A stretch of DNA of 64,000 bases from Marinobacter sp. LQ44 (GCF_001447155.2 NZ_CP014754.1:2356001-2420000), one strand, 5' to 3'. Numbered from the stretch's first letter, positions 1 to 12,448 are shown. Numbers and translations: made by a program. The notes: generated by a model not told the origin, from the sequence alone.

Positions 1-3000
1 GTCTGCTGATTGTGGTGTTTGGGGTAGCGGCACTGATGGGGCTGCCCGTTCGGGAATATCCGGACATCGACCCACCGATTGTGTCGGTGTCCACCGACTA
101 CACCGGCGCTGCCGCTGAAGTGGTCGATACCCAGATTACCCAAGTGATTGAAGGTGCGATCAGTGGCATTGAGGGTATTCGCTCCATAGAGTCATCCACT
201 GAGCAGGGTGAATCCCGAACGTCGATCGAATTCAACACTTCTCGCGATATCGATGTTGCAGCAAATGATGTCCGCGATGCAGTTGCCCGTGTGGCCAACC
301 AGTTACCCGATGAAGCAGATGCCCCCAGGGTTCGCAAGGCGGACTCCGATGCCCGGCCGATGATGTGGGTAACGCTGCTCAGTGATGTCTGGGACAGCGC
401 GGAGTTGAGCGATTTCGCCGATCGGGTGCTGGTCGACCGATTGTCTGTGCTGGATGGCGTAGCCGATGTTCGCATTGGTGGCGAGCGTCGATACGCCATT
501 CGGGTGTGGCTCGACCGCGAGCGCCTGGCAGCCAGAAACATCACGGTGGCGGAGGTTGAGCGCGCACTTCGGGACAACAACGTTGAGTTACCGGCGGGCC
601 AGGTGGATTCGTCTACCCGCAATTTCACGGTCAGGGCGGAAGGGCGGTTGTCCAGTGTTGAAGAGTTCCGCAACCTGGTGGTGCGCCGTGACGGCAATGA
701 TTTGCTGCGGCTGGGCGAAGTAGCCAACGTCCAGATGGGGGTGGAATCCGACATCAGCCGGTTGCGGGCCAATGGGAAAACCGCCATCGGCCTGGGCATT
801 ATCCGGCAGTCCAAAGCCAATACCGTGGCGGTATCGGATGCGGTGCGTGCCGAACTTGAACGGATTCGGGACACGCTGCCGCCGGAAGTCTCGCTTGCCG
901 AAAGCTACGACGAATCGATCTTTATTCGTGCTTCCATCAAAGAGGTTTTGATCACCCTGGGCATCGCGGTGTCTCTGGTGATTCTGGTGATTTTCCTGTT
1001 CCTGAGATCCTGGCGGGCCACCTTGATACCGGCCGTGACCATACCGGTGGCGGTGATCGGGGCGTTCATCGGCCTGGGCTTCCTCGGTTTTTCCATCAAC
1101 GTGCTTACGTTGCTGGCGATTATCCTGGCCATCGGCCTGGTGGTGGATGATGCCATTGTGATGCTGGAGAACATCCAGCGGCGCATCGATGAAGGCGAAC
1201 CGCCACTGCTGGCAGCCTACCGCGGCGCCAAGCAAGTGGCCTTCGCCATCATCGCCACCACACTGACGCTGATTGCCGTGTTCGTGCCCATTTCCTTCAT
1301 GGGCGGCAACGTTGGCCGACTGTTTGCCGAGTTTGGCTTTACCCTGGCGGCTGCCGTGATCTTTTCCAGTCTGGTTGCACTGACACTAGCCCCGATGCTG
1401 TGCTCCAAATGGCTCCAGCACAGCCCGGAATCCGAAGAAGGTCACCGCTTGTGGGCCTTCAGCGAGAAAGTGCTCAATGGCCTGACCAATGGCTATAAAA
1501 AGCTGCTGACATTCTCCCTGAATCAGCCGGGTTTGTTGTTGGGCCTGGGAGTGGCCGGCCTGATCATCGCCACCGTTATTTTCCCACGCCTGCCACAGGA
1601 GCTTGCCCCTACGGAAGATCGGGGGGTAATCATCATGCTCACCAGCGCCCCCCGGGGGTCAACGGTTGAATACACCGACCACTTTGTCCGCCAGGCAGAG
1701 ACGCAACTGCTTCCCTACCTGGACGAAGGCATTGCGGCGCGTTTCCTGTCGATTGTCGGTTTCCGGGAGGAAGAAGATAACGCCTTTATGATTATGGGCC
1801 TGACTCACTGGGATAACCGCGACATCAAACAGCAGCAGGTAACCAGTGAAATCCGGCAGAAGCTGGCGGATATCTCCGGGGTCCGGATTAATGTGATCAA
1901 TCCACCCGGTCTGGGCCAGCGGGGCTTCAATCAGCCGGTGGAATTTGTAGTGGCGGGCCCGGATTACGAGTCGGTGCAGGCCTGGAGTGAGGAAATTGTC
2001 GAGCGGGCGAGGGAGAACCCGAACCTGATCAATGTGGATACCGATTTTGAGCTGACCCGACCGGAGTTACGGCTGAATATTGATCGGGACCGGGCGGCAG
2101 ACCTGGACATCACCGTTCAGGACGTGGGCCTGACCCTGCAAACCATGCTGGCTTCCCGCAACGTGACCACCTATGTGGATCGTGGCCGCGAATACGATGT
2201 CATCATTCAGGCTGACGACGCTGACCGGGCAACGCCGGGGGATCTTGAACAGATCTTTCTGCGGCCAAGAGAAGGCGGTGAGCTGATTCCGATCAAGGCC
2301 TTGGTATCGGTGGAGGAAATTGGCGCCAATCCGGATCTACGGCGCATTGATCGGTTGCCGGCGGTGGTCATCAGCGCGTCCCTGGCGGATGGCTATGATC
2401 TGGGTTCAGCGCTCACCTATTTGAACAATCTGGCTGTGGATAACCTGCCGCCGGAGGCCCGGCTCAGCTACAAGGGCCTGTCCCGGGAGTTTCAGGATTC
2501 GTCCGCCGCCATCTATCTGACCTTCGGCCTGGCCTTTGTCATCGTGTTCCTGGTGCTGGCAGCCCAGTTTGAGAGCTGGATCCACCCGCTGATCATCATG
2601 TTGTCCGTTCCGCTGGCGGTAACCGGCGCATTGATTGCCCTGGCCTGGTCCGGCATCAGCCTGAATATCTACAGCCAGATCGGCATCATCATGTTGCTTG
2701 GGTTGATGGCCAAGAACGGCATATTGATCGTGGAATTTGCCAACCAGCTGCGTGATAAGGGCTATGAGGTCCGAGACGCGATTCTTGAAGGTGCCACCTT
2801 GCGTTTCCGCCCGGTGTTGATGACCACCATTTCCACGGTGTTTGGCGCCATACCACTGGTCATTGCCACCGGCGCTGGCGCGGAGAGCCGGGCCGCTATC
2901 GGTATGGTGATTCTCGGCGGGCTAGTGTTTGCCACGACGTTGACGCTGTTCATTATTCCGGTGTTGTACAACCTCCTGGCTCGATTTACCAAGTCGTCCA

Positions 3001-3095
3001 ATGCGGTGGAAAAAGAGCTGGAGCGTCTGGCGTCTGGGTCCGCTGGCGGTTCCAGCCCTGCCGCGGCGCCGGCAAGCAAGGCTGATGATTTCTGA
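1..3095 (+). CDS. RND-family multidrug efflux permease (5' end outside window)
   Basis: Inner-membrane proton-driven pump subunit of a tripartite efflux system (AcrB/MexF type, HAE1 group), which would work with a membrane-fusion protein and an outer-membrane channel. The reading frame is open from base 3, so the first few residues of transmembrane helix 1 are missing; about 1030 residues remain, against about 1050 in AcrB. The PDIDPP loop follows helix 1. The helix-4 motif GLVVDDAIVMLENIQRR carries the Asp-Asp proton relay, and GLMAKNGILIVEFANQ holds the partner lysine. Two large periplasmic porter/docking regions lie between the helix bundles. The tail is Ala/Ser rich. The partner genes are presumably upstream. 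Substrate cannot be told from sequence. Confidence 0.95.
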   Translation, partial: LLIVVFGVAALMGLPVREYPDIDPPIVSVSTDYTGAAAEVVDTQITQVIEGAISGIEGIRSIESSTEQGESRTSIEFNTSRDIDVAANDVRDAVARVANQLPDEADAPRVRKADSDARPMMWVTLLSDVWDSAELSDFADRVLVDRLSVLDGVADVRIGGERRYAIRVWLDRERLAARNITVAEVERALRDNNVELPAGQVDSSTRNFTVRAEGRLSSVEEFRNLVVRRDGNDLLRLGEVANVQMGVESDISRLRANGKTAIGLGIIRQSKANTVAVSDAVRAELERIRDTLPPEVSLAESYDESIFIRASIKEVLITLGIAVSLVILVIFLFLRSWRATLIPAVTIPVAVIGAFIGLGFLGFSINVLTLLAIILAIGLVVDDAIVMLENIQRRIDEGEPPLLAAYRGAKQVAFAIIATTLTLIAVFVPISFMGGNVGRLFAEFGFTLAAAVIFSSLVALTLAPMLCSKWLQHSPESEEGHRLWAFSEKVLNGLTNGYKKLLTFSLNQPGLLLGLGVAGLIIATVIFPRLPQELAPTEDRGVIIMLTSAPRGSTVEYTDHFVRQAETQLLPYLDEGIAARFLSIVGFREEEDNAFMIMGLTHWDNRDIKQQQVTSEIRQKLADISGVRINVINPPGLGQRGFNQPVEFVVAGPDYESVQAWSEEIVERARENPNLINVDTDFELTRPELRLNIDRDRAADLDITVQDVGLTLQTMLASRNVTTYVDRGREYDVIIQADDADRATPGDLEQIFLRPREGGELIPIKALVSVEEIGANPDLRRIDRLPAVVISASLADGYDLGSALTYLNNLAVDNLPPEARLSYKGLSREFQDSSAAIYLTFGLAFVIVFLVLAAQFESWIHPLIIMLSVPLAVTGALIALAWSGISLNIYSQIGIIMLLGLMAKNGILIVEFANQLRDKGYEVRDAILEGATLRFRPVLMTTISTVFGAIPLVIATGAGAESRAAIGMVILGGLVFATTLTLFIIPVLYNLLARFTKSSNAVEKELERLASGSAGGSSPAAAPASKADDF

Positions 3096-3120
3096 TAGCG
3101 CCGCATGCGCTGGTCTTGCC

Positions 3121-4386
3121 TTAAAGTACGGTTGGGAAGACCAACTGTCCGCCCAGAACCTCGTCTGGATGGATATCAATGCAAAAAATGTGATGGCCCG
3201 ACGCACCGGCAAGTCCTGTGGACAATGTGACGGTTCGTCGGGCATCCGGAAGTGCTACATAGGGCCGGCAGCTGTTGATTTGTTGTGGCCTTTCCAAAGC
3301 GTTCCGGAAGTATTCCCGGTGGCTCCAGCGGGCACCGGCGGAGTAATAAAGCGGGTTGAAATGATCGCCTCTGAGCCTGTCCACCTGGGCCAGTCTGCCT
3401 TGCTGAACGCCGTCGTTATCCAGAACGAAACAGCGCTTGACGCCTTCCATGAGTAACAGGTTTCTGCACACTCGCTCGACTGGTTCGCCCCGGGCGATTC
3501 GGTGGCACACATCCATGATTTCAAAGCGGAGCAGCTTCAGGTAGGTTTCCTGGCTTTGATAATCCTGCAGGCTCCACTGGTGGGACCGGGACATGACCTG
3601 TTGCAGGGCTCGCTCAGCATTGACCGTGCATTCCGGTGAGCTGTGCTTGGGCCGGGCGAACAAAAAGCCCTGCAGAAGATCTGCTTCGGTATCCAGCGCA
3701 ATCCGCGCCTGGTTCTCGCTCTCAATGCCTTCCAACAGCACCAGGCTGCCGCTTTCGCGGATCATCCGAACCAGACTGTGCAGCAGTACCCGGGCACGCT
3801 GATGCGCTTCCGCATTGGCCAGAAGGCTGCGATCAATCTTCACAATCAATGGATTGATTCGCCACAACCGCTCGAAATTGGAATCGCCCATACCGAAGTC
3901 GTCGATGGCGATCTGAAAGCCGAAGTCTTTGGCTTCCTGGATGAATTCCAGCAGAGCATTGGTGTCTCGTGTGGCGGTTTCCACCAGCTCCAGAACAATC
4001 CTCTCCGGTGGAACCCCGGCACTGTGGCAGTGGTCCGCAAGCTGGCTGAGGTAACCCGCGTGGTGAAGCAAGGTGTCCGGGTTGATGTTGATAAACAGCC
4101 AGACCGGCTCGTGTTTCAGGCCGAAGTTGGTCAGGTGCAGGTTGAGCAGGTGCTGGTCGACACCGGTGGTGACGCCCTGAATGGACGCCTGCTCAAACAA
4201 TTCGGGTGGGGCAATCGGCCGGTTATCCCGATGAACCCGCACCAGCGCCTCGTAACCTACCAGTTTCTGGTGAGTTGGGCTGAGAATGGGTTGATACACA
4301 GACTGGAAATCATGATGCTTTATGAATCTGGCACATTTACCAGCTACCTTGCCTCTATGGTCTGCAAGGCTTAACACACTTTTCAT
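3121..4386 (-). CDS. EAL-domain cyclic-di-GMP phosphodiesterase
   Basis: Predicted cytoplasmic hydrolase of c-di-GMP. Residues 25-255 form an EAL domain with the catalytic signatures in order: GYEALVR, the Asn of NINPD, the Glu of LELVET, IDDFGMG, VKIDRSLL, LLEGIES and LLQGFLF. This suggests an active enzyme. Residues 260-421 have no transmembrane helix and look like a PAS/Cache-like sensor; the segment around SHREYF resembles the YkuI C-terminal domain that follows EAL in Bacillus YkuI. No GGDEF domain is present. It is convergent with the RND gene, with 25 bases between the stops, and stands alone. Signal and target process are unknown. Confidence 0.88.
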   Translation of the reverse strand: MKSVLSLADHRGKVAGKCARFIKHHDFQSVYQPILSPTHQKLVGYEALVRVHRDNRPIAPPELFEQASIQGVTTGVDQHLLNLHLTNFGLKHEPVWLFININPDTLLHHAGYLSQLADHCHSAGVPPERIVLELVETATRDTNALLEFIQEAKDFGFQIAIDDFGMGDSNFERLWRINPLIVKIDRSLLANAEAHQRARVLLHSLVRMIRESGSLVLLEGIESENQARIALDTEADLLQGFLFARPKHSSPECTVNAERALQQVMSRSHQWSLQDYQSQETYLKLLRFEIMDVCHRIARGEPVERVCRNLLLMEGVKRCFVLDNDGVQQGRLAQVDRLRGDHFNPLYYSAGARWSHREYFRNALERPQQINSCRPYVALPDARRTVTLSTGLAGASGHHIFCIDIHPDEVLGGQLVFPTVL

Positions 4387-4608
4387 GGTCAGGAGCCCTA
4401 TACTGCTATGGCTTAGCCGTCCTGGCCGTTGATGAGGTCACTGGGAAAAGTTAAAGCCAATTCCGTGCCATTGGTATCTGGTTTGAGAAAAACGAGGCTT
4501 GGCCTGGCTTTAAGAGGCACAAGTGCTCCGAGGTTTGTCACGGTTCGCACCACAAGGGTGCTGAAATATCAGACAACGGCAGTTATTCGCACCAGGAAAC
4601 AACCATCT

Positions 4609-5904
4609 ATGAGTCAACACAGTCAGTTCCGGTTATTGGGCCAACGGCGGTTTTTGCCCTTCTACCTGACCCAGTTCTCCGGCGCCTTCAACGACAACCT
4701 CTACAAAAACGCCCTGTTGCTTCTGATTACCTTTCAGGCCGGTGGCCTGATGGGGTTGTCGGTGAATGTGGTGGTCAACATTGCCGCGTTCCTGTTCATC
4801 CTGCCGTTCTTCCTGTTTTCCGGTATCGCCGGCCAAATGGCTGACCGCTATGAGAAGGCGGTGATTATCCGCAACGTTAAAGCAGCGGAAATCGGCATCA
4901 TGCTGGTGGCGGCCACGGGGCTTTGGTTTGGTTGGTATGAACTGCTACTGGTGCTGTTGTTCCTGATGGGGGTGCAGTCCGCCTTCTTCGGCCCGGTAAA
5001 GTACTCGATCCTGCCCCGAGTGCTGACCGACGACGAACTGGTTGGTGGCAATGGCCTGGTCAGCATGGGCACCTTTGTCGCGATCTTGCTGGGCACCATC
5101 GCCGCCGGTCTGATCATGGGTGCTGAACAGGCGGCGAAAGTCACAGCCGTTGGTGTGGTGGTGATGGCGGTGCTGGGCTACCTGGCAGCCAGGCAAGTGC
5201 CCAATACCCGGGACGAATCGCCGGGGGTGCGGGTCCGGTTCCGGCCATTGCTGGAAACCTGGCGGTTGATGTCGGTGGCGGCGGAACGTCGGCAGGTGCT
5301 GTGGGCGATTCTGGCCATCTCCTGGTTCTGGTTTCTCGGAGCCGCCTACCTGACCCAGTTCCCCAACTTCGCTAAAACCTGGCTGGCCGGGGATGAAACC
5401 GTAGTCACCCTGTTGCTGGCGATGTTTATCGTGGGTATCTCCATCGGCTCCATGCTGTGTGAGCGGCTGACCAAACACCGGATAACCCTGTCGCCGGTAC
5501 CCTGGGGCGCCCTGGGCCTGACGCTGTTGGGCATCGACCTGTTTTTCGCGGTACCCGCAGAGCCAAGCCCCTCTACCTGGCTGAGCCTGATCACCGAGCC
5601 TGTGTATATCCGGGTATTGCTGGATTTGGTGGGGATTGGCATCTGTGGCGGGTTGTTCATCGTGCCGCTGTACGCCTTTATCCAGCACGAAACCCCGGAT
5701 CACAAGCGGGCGCGCATCATTGCCGCCCTGAACGTGATCAACTCCCTGTTCATGGTCTGCAGTGCCCTGGCAGGCATCGTGGTTCTGGGGGTGTTTGAGC
5801 TGGGAATTCCCGGGTTTTTCCTGATGCTGTCCCTGACGAACGGCCTGGTGTGGATGAGTGTGCTGGGGTTGCGGCGCCGGGCCGAAAAATCTGTGGATAA
5901 TTAA
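4609..5904 (+). CDS. MFS transporter, LplT/Aas-N-terminus-like
   Basis: Major facilitator superfamily membrane protein of 431 residues with about twelve hydrophobic helices. The start FYLTQFSGAFNDNLYKNAL and the GQMADRYEK loop resemble the lysophospholipid flippase LplT and the permease half fused to acyltransferases in Aas-type proteins, so lysophospholipid movement is possible but not shown. An open frame extends upstream to 4429, but that stretch is basic, non-hydrophobic and unlike the family. ATG 4609 is preceded by AGGAAA at a usable distance and gives a normal MFS length. The stop lies next to a DnaA box. In many relatives mnmE occupies this position upstream of mnmG. Confidence 0.82.
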   Translation: MSQHSQFRLLGQRRFLPFYLTQFSGAFNDNLYKNALLLLITFQAGGLMGLSVNVVVNIAAFLFILPFFLFSGIAGQMADRYEKAVIIRNVKAAEIGIMLVAATGLWFGWYELLLVLLFLMGVQSAFFGPVKYSILPRVLTDDELVGGNGLVSMGTFVAILLGTIAAGLIMGAEQAAKVTAVGVVVMAVLGYLAARQVPNTRDESPGVRVRFRPLLETWRLMSVAAERRQVLWAILAISWFWFLGAAYLTQFPNFAKTWLAGDETVVTLLLAMFIVGISIGSMLCERLTKHRITLSPVPWGALGLTLLGIDLFFAVPAEPSPSTWLSLITEPVYIRVLLDLVGIGICGGLFIVPLYAFIQHETPDHKRARIIAALNVINSLFMVCSALAGIVVLGVFELGIPGFFLMLSLTNGLVWMSVLGLRRRAEKSVDN

Positions 5905-6254
5905 TGGGAAAACCGACAGATAAGCCACGAACAAAACTTTACATTGCCATAAAAAACAAACAGTTACCTTGTTTTTTGTGCGTTGGAAAAGTGATCAGAG
6001 ATGTGGATAACTTTCTTGAAAACTTTTCTAAGAAGCTGCTGACAACTGACTGAAAAGCCGAAAGTTTCGGTTTTTACCTAGCCGGAATGTCGGATTTATC
6101 CGCGGAATTCCGGGCACTGGTCATCAGGATCCTTTTCGTGAAGGCGTTATCTGGTTAAAATTTGCACATTCGGACTGCAATTTCGCCGGCGAGGCGTTAT
6201 ACTCGCCGCCCTGTTTTCATACCCTTTTTTAAAGCCCGATTTCCGAGGTGTAGT
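5892..6254. other. Gene-free region with DnaA boxes upstream of mnmG (possible origin element)
   Basis: About 350 bases without a gene. Two exact DnaA boxes in the same orientation (TGTGGATAA, the complement of TTATCCACA) lie at 5892-5900 and 6002-6010, the first overlapping the end of the MFS gene. Between them is an A+T-rich block with a perfect 9-base inverted repeat, AAAAAACAA at 5951-5959 and TTGTTTTTT at 5969-5977, which could also end the MFS transcript. A small CCGAAA/TTTCGG hairpin followed by TTTTT is at 6053-6076. A -10-like TATACT at 6198-6203 may serve mnmG. In enterobacteria oriC sits just upstream of mnmG; in Pseudomonas it sits by dnaA. Function here is inference. Confidence 0.5.
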
Positions 6255-8141
<1,887 letters not shown>

Positions 8142-8142
8142 G

Positions 8143-8778
8143 ATGACTTATCCACAATGGCCAGGCCAGCTGAGCGACGGCCTGGCGGCGATGAACCTGG
8201 CCCTCAGCGAAAGCCAGCAGCAACAGTTGCTGGCTTTTCTGGCTCTGCTGAACAAATGGAACAAGGCCTACAACCTGACCGCCGTGCGGGATGAGCGGGT
8301 GATGGTGTCACGGCAGTTACTCGACAGCCTGAGTATCCTGCCGTGGATAACCACCGATCATCTGCTGGATGTTGGCGCCGGTGGCGGTCTGCCCGGTATC
8401 CCTCTGGCCATTGTGTTCCCCGAAAAACGCTTTACCCTGCTTGATAGCAATGGCAAGAAAACCCGGTTTCTGAACCAGTGTGTGCTGGAACTGGGGCTGA
8501 GCAATGTTGAGGTGATTCATGGCCGGGCGGAAGACTGCCAGCCTGATCAGCCCTTCACTCAGATCAGCAGCCGGGCCTTTACCGCCCTGGACAACCTGGT
8601 GACCTGGTGCGGCCAGTTGCTCGCCGGTGGAGGCGAGTTTCTTGCCATGAAAGGCCAGTATCCGGATGATGAAGTAGCTGCCCTTCCGGCCGGCTGGCAG
8701 GTAGAATCCAGCCATTCCCTGAAGGTGCCCGGTGCAGATGGCGAACGGCACTTGCTGATCGTCACCCGGGCTGAGTAA
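8143..8778 (+). CDS. rsmG: 16S rRNA (guanine527-N7)-methyltransferase RsmG (GidB)
   Basis: SAM-dependent methyltransferase for G527 of 16S rRNA; loss in other bacteria gives low-level streptomycin resistance. The 211-residue protein has the SAM-binding loop DVGAGGGLPGIPLAI, the LLNKWNKAYNLTAVR start region and a TLLDSNGKKTRFL motif typical of the family. It begins one base after the mnmG stop, so the two are almost certainly co-transcribed and translationally coupled. The first codons contain an exact DnaA box (TTATCCACA, 8148-8156). Confidence 0.97.
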   Translation: MTYPQWPGQLSDGLAAMNLALSESQQQQLLAFLALLNKWNKAYNLTAVRDERVMVSRQLLDSLSILPWITTDHLLDVGAGGGLPGIPLAIVFPEKRFTLLDSNGKKTRFLNQCVLELGLSNVEVIHGRAEDCQPDQPFTQISSRAFTALDNLVTWCGQLLAGGGEFLAMKGQYPDDEVAALPAGWQVESSHSLKVPGADGERHLLIVTRAE

Positions 8779-8809
8779 CCCCGGCAACCCCAAGAGCAGG
8801 AGGCAAAGC

Positions 8810-9604
8810 ATGGCGCGCGTGATTGCTGTGACCAATCAGAAAGGCGGTGTGGGCAAAACCACCACCTGCGTCAATCTTGCCGCGTCTCTTGCCGCCACCA
8901 AACGCCGGGTGCTGCTGGTGGATATGGACCCTCAGGGTAACGCCACCATGGGCAGCGGTGTCGACAAGAATAGCCTGCAGTTGTCCGGTTACGACGTGCT
9001 CACCAAACGTGCCAGCGCTGCCGAAGTGATTGTCAGGGCTGAGGCCTCCGGTTTTGACATACTGCCCGCCAACGGCGACCTGACCGCGGCGGAAGTGGAA
9101 CTGATGAACGAAATCGGTCGGGAGCACCGGCTGCGCCTGACCCTCAATACCGTTCGCGAGAATTACGATTACATCCTCATTGATTGCCCGCCGTCCCTGA
9201 ACCTGCTGACCGTCAATGCCCTGTCGGCGTCGGATTCGGTGCTCATCCCCATGCAATGCGAATACTACGCACTGGAAGGCCTGGCTGCGTTGATGAACAC
9301 CGTGGAGCAAATCAAGGAAACGGTGAACCCGAATCTTGAGGTGGAAGGCATCCTGCGCACCATGTACGACCCGCGCAACAGCCTGACCCTGGATGTCTCC
9401 GGTCAGCTTAACGAGTATTTTGGTGACAAGGTCTACCGGGCGGTGATTCCCCGCAACGTGCGCCTGGCCGAAGCGCCGAGTTACGGTATGCCGGCGCTGG
9501 CCTACGACCGGGCCTCCAAAGGCGCCATTGCCTATCTGGCCCTGGCCGGAGAGATGGTGCGCCGGCACGGATCGAAAAAGACATCCGCCGCGGTTGCGGT
9601 GTAA
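8810..9604 (+). CDS. parA: Chromosome-partitioning ATPase ParA (Soj)
   Basis: Walker-type ATPase of the chromosomal ParABS system, which binds DNA non-specifically and moves ParB-parS complexes during origin segregation. The deviant Walker A motif KGGVGKTTT is at residues 11-19, the Walker A' region is VLLVDMDPQGN, and Walker B is YDYILIDCPPSL. At 264 residues it is the short chromosomal type without an N-terminal HTH. A purine-rich AGGAGGC site precedes the ATG. It follows rsmG by 31 bases and precedes parB, the usual order near the replication origin. Confidence 0.97.
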   Translation: MARVIAVTNQKGGVGKTTTCVNLAASLAATKRRVLLVDMDPQGNATMGSGVDKNSLQLSGYDVLTKRASAAEVIVRAEASGFDILPANGDLTAAEVELMNEIGREHRLRLTLNTVRENYDYILIDCPPSLNLLTVNALSASDSVLIPMQCEYYALEGLAALMNTVEQIKETVNPNLEVEGILRTMYDPRNSLTLDVSGQLNEYFGDKVYRAVIPRNVRLAEAPSYGMPALAYDRASKGAIAYLALAGEMVRRHGSKKTSAAVAV

Positions 9605-9664
9605 CATAGTTCGCCGTCAGGCGACCATGCATCCACCATTTCAACAGGAAGAATGACAACCACC

Positions 9665-10540
9665 ATGGCGGCGAAGAAACGAGGTTTGGGCGAACGCGGT
9701 TTGGGAGCACTGCTTCAGGGTTCCAAGGTTAACCTGAACCAGGAAACCAGCAATCACGATGGCGAGCTGCGGGACATTCCCGTTGATCTGATCCAGCGCG
9801 GGCGTTATCAGCCCCGCCGTGACATGGACCCGGCTGCCCTGCAGGAACTGGCCGACTCCATTCGCCAGCAGGGCGTGATGCAGCCGGTGGTGGTTCGCCC
9901 CATCGCGGAAGGCCGTTATGAGCTGATTGCCGGTGAACGCCGCTGGCGTGCCACCCAGATCGCCGAACTGGACCGCATTCCCGCCATTATCCGCGATGTC
10001 CCCGACGAAGCCGCCATTGCCATGGCGCTGATCGAGAACATCCAACGGGAAAATCTCAATCCGATCGAAGAAGCCTTCGCCCTGCAACGCCTGCAGGAAG
10101 AATTTGGCCTGACCCAGGCCCAGGTGGCAGAAGCGGTGGGTAAATCCCGCACCACCATCACCAACCTGTTGCGCCTGATTGGCCTTACCGAAGATGTCCG
10201 CACCATGCTTGAGCACGGTGATCTGGAAATGGGCCATGGTCGCGCCATGCTCACCCTGCCGCCGGAGCAGCAGATGCAGGTGGCCCGACAGGTGGTGGCC
10301 AAGTCACTTTCAGTACGCCAGACCGAAGCCCTGGTGCGCCGGATTCAACAGGAAAAACCGCAGGCCGAAAACACCCCAAGCAAAGGCCTGGACCCGAATA
10401 TTCGCGCCCTGCAGGATGATCTTTCCGATCGCCTTGGTGCCCGGGTAGCGATCAACCATGGCAAACGGGGTAAAGGCAAAGTGGTGATCGAATACAGTTC
10501 ACTGGATGAGCTGGATGGTATTCTGGGCCATATCCGCTAA
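9665..10540 (+). CDS. parB: Chromosome-partitioning protein ParB (Spo0J)
   Basis: CTP-dependent DNA clamp that loads at parS sites and spreads to form the partition complex. The N-terminus (MAAKKRGLG) is the usual ParA-interacting leader. The ParB/CTP-binding region contains GRYQPRRDMD and the GERRWRA motif. A helix-turn-helix follows (LTQAQVAEAVGKSRTTITNLLRL), and the C-terminal dimerisation domain ends at the stop. ATG 9665 matches the family start. An in-frame ATG at 9653 adds MTTT and lies only one base after AGGAAG, so the exact start is uncertain. A parS-like core is seen inside atpB. Confidence 0.96.
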   Translation: MAAKKRGLGERGLGALLQGSKVNLNQETSNHDGELRDIPVDLIQRGRYQPRRDMDPAALQELADSIRQQGVMQPVVVRPIAEGRYELIAGERRWRATQIAELDRIPAIIRDVPDEAAIAMALIENIQRENLNPIEEAFALQRLQEEFGLTQAQVAEAVGKSRTTITNLLRLIGLTEDVRTMLEHGDLEMGHGRAMLTLPPEQQMQVARQVVAKSLSVRQTEALVRRIQQEKPQAENTPSKGLDPNIRALQDDLSDRLGARVAINHGKRGKGKVVIEYSSLDELDGILGHIR

Positions 10541-10700
10541 GTCAGCCGAATAATCGGGAAAAATCATCCTAAAGTCCCGCTTTTCGCATTAAACACCACA
10601 TGTGGTTGCTCCGGAGGTTGCAGAACACAACTTGTGTTATCTGCTATCAAATCTTGAATCGATCTGGTTAAAGCTTGGCCAATTTTTCCGCCGAGTTGTG

Positions 10701-10729
10701 TTGAACAGCTATCGGTTAACACATATAAT
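10701..10729 (+). promoter_or_regulatory. Sigma-70 promoter of the atp operon
   Basis: TTGAAC (10701-10706) and a perfect TATAAT (10724-10729) are separated by exactly 17 bases, in the 203-base gap between parB and atpI. Transcription would start near 10736. That would leave the first in-frame ATG of atpI (10744) with almost no leader, which argues for a later start codon. Confidence 0.8.
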
Positions 10730-10758
10730 TCCGCGCGCTTGGAATGACAGCTGGTGAC

Positions 10759-11151
10759 ATGACACGTTCGAAGAAAGCCATCATGCGTTTGCCGCTCCTG
10801 AAGTGGCTGGTTATCGAGATGGCGGCTCTGGTCACGATCAGTCTGTTGTGGTTGTTTGTAAGTCGTTTGGCCGGGTATTCCGCGTTTATCGGCGGTCTTA
10901 TTTTTGTCATACCAAACGCGTATTTTGCTCACCGGATGTACCGGTACCAAGGCGCCCGACACGCGCGCCTGATGGTGGGCAACATGTTCAGGGCAGAAGG
11001 CATCAAGCTCGCCCTTACCGCAGTGGGTTTTGCGGCAGTTTTCATCTTGATGGAGCCAGTACATGTGCCGGCTCTGTTATTCACTTTTGCTGTAATGGTT
11101 GTTCTCAGTGGCGTGCTGCGCTTCCTGATTCAACCACAAAGACAGCTATAG
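10759..11151 (+). CDS. atpI: ATP synthase accessory protein AtpI
   Basis: Small membrane protein at the head of atp operons, thought to help assemble the c-ring. It has four hydrophobic helices, a short basic N-terminus and a middle loop AYFAHRMYRYQGARHARLM. Three in-frame ATGs (10744, 10759, 10783) are possible. The first lies about eight bases from the predicted transcription start, so 10759, with GGTGAC just upstream, is preferred; 10783 cannot be excluded. It is followed by atpB after 18 bases. AtpI is poorly conserved, so the call rests on topology and position as well as sequence. Confidence 0.88.
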   Translation: MTRSKKAIMRLPLLKWLVIEMAALVTISLLWLFVSRLAGYSAFIGGLIFVIPNAYFAHRMYRYQGARHARLMVGNMFRAEGIKLALTAVGFAAVFILMEPVHVPALLFTFAVMVVLSGVLRFLIQPQRQL

Positions 11152-12039
<888 letters not shown>

Positions 12040-12124
12040 CGGACAGTACAGAAGAAGTTTCGTAAAACCTGGATTGTGAAATCCCTAATTAACCTTTAAT
12101 AAACTGAAAGCTAAGGAGTTTTAA

Positions 12125-12352
12125 ATGGAAATCGTATTCATCGCAGCTGCTATCATCCTGGGTTCTGGCGCTCTGGCCACCGGTATTGGCTTCGCTCTGC
12201 TGGGCGGCAAACTGCTCGAGTCTTCTGCTCGTCAGCCTGAAATGGCTCCGCAGCTGCAAACCAAGACCTTCATCATGGCTGGTCTGCTTGACGCTGTTCC
12301 GATGATCGGTGTTGGTATCGCGATGTACCTGATCTTCGTTGTAGCTGGTTAA
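12125..12352 (+). CDS. atpE: F0F1 ATP synthase subunit c
   Basis: Proteolipid that forms the rotating c-ring. Two hydrophobic helices flank a polar loop with ARQPE. The second helix carries the ion-binding aspartate in [11 protein letters not shown]. No glutamate-based Na+ signature is seen, so a proton-driven ring is expected despite the likely marine habitat. Length is 75 residues, close to the usual 79. AAGGAG lies just before the start, in keeping with the high c stoichiometry. It is followed by a 96-base gap. Confidence 0.98.
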   Translation: MEIVFIAAAIILGSGALATGIGFALLGGKLLESSARQPEMAPQLQTKTFIMAGLLDAVPMIGVGIAMYLIFVVAG

Positions 12353-12448
12353 TTACACCCGAGAAGCCAGGGCGCTGCTCACTTGAGTTGAGGACGCGCC
12401 CGGTTTTCCGGAAACCAGGACGCAACGAATAGCAAGAGGTATATTGCC

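Noticed and set aside
4429..4608. N-terminal extension of the MFS transporter
   Set aside because: The 60 residues are basic, not hydrophobic, and absent from the family; ATG 4609 has a better ribosome site.
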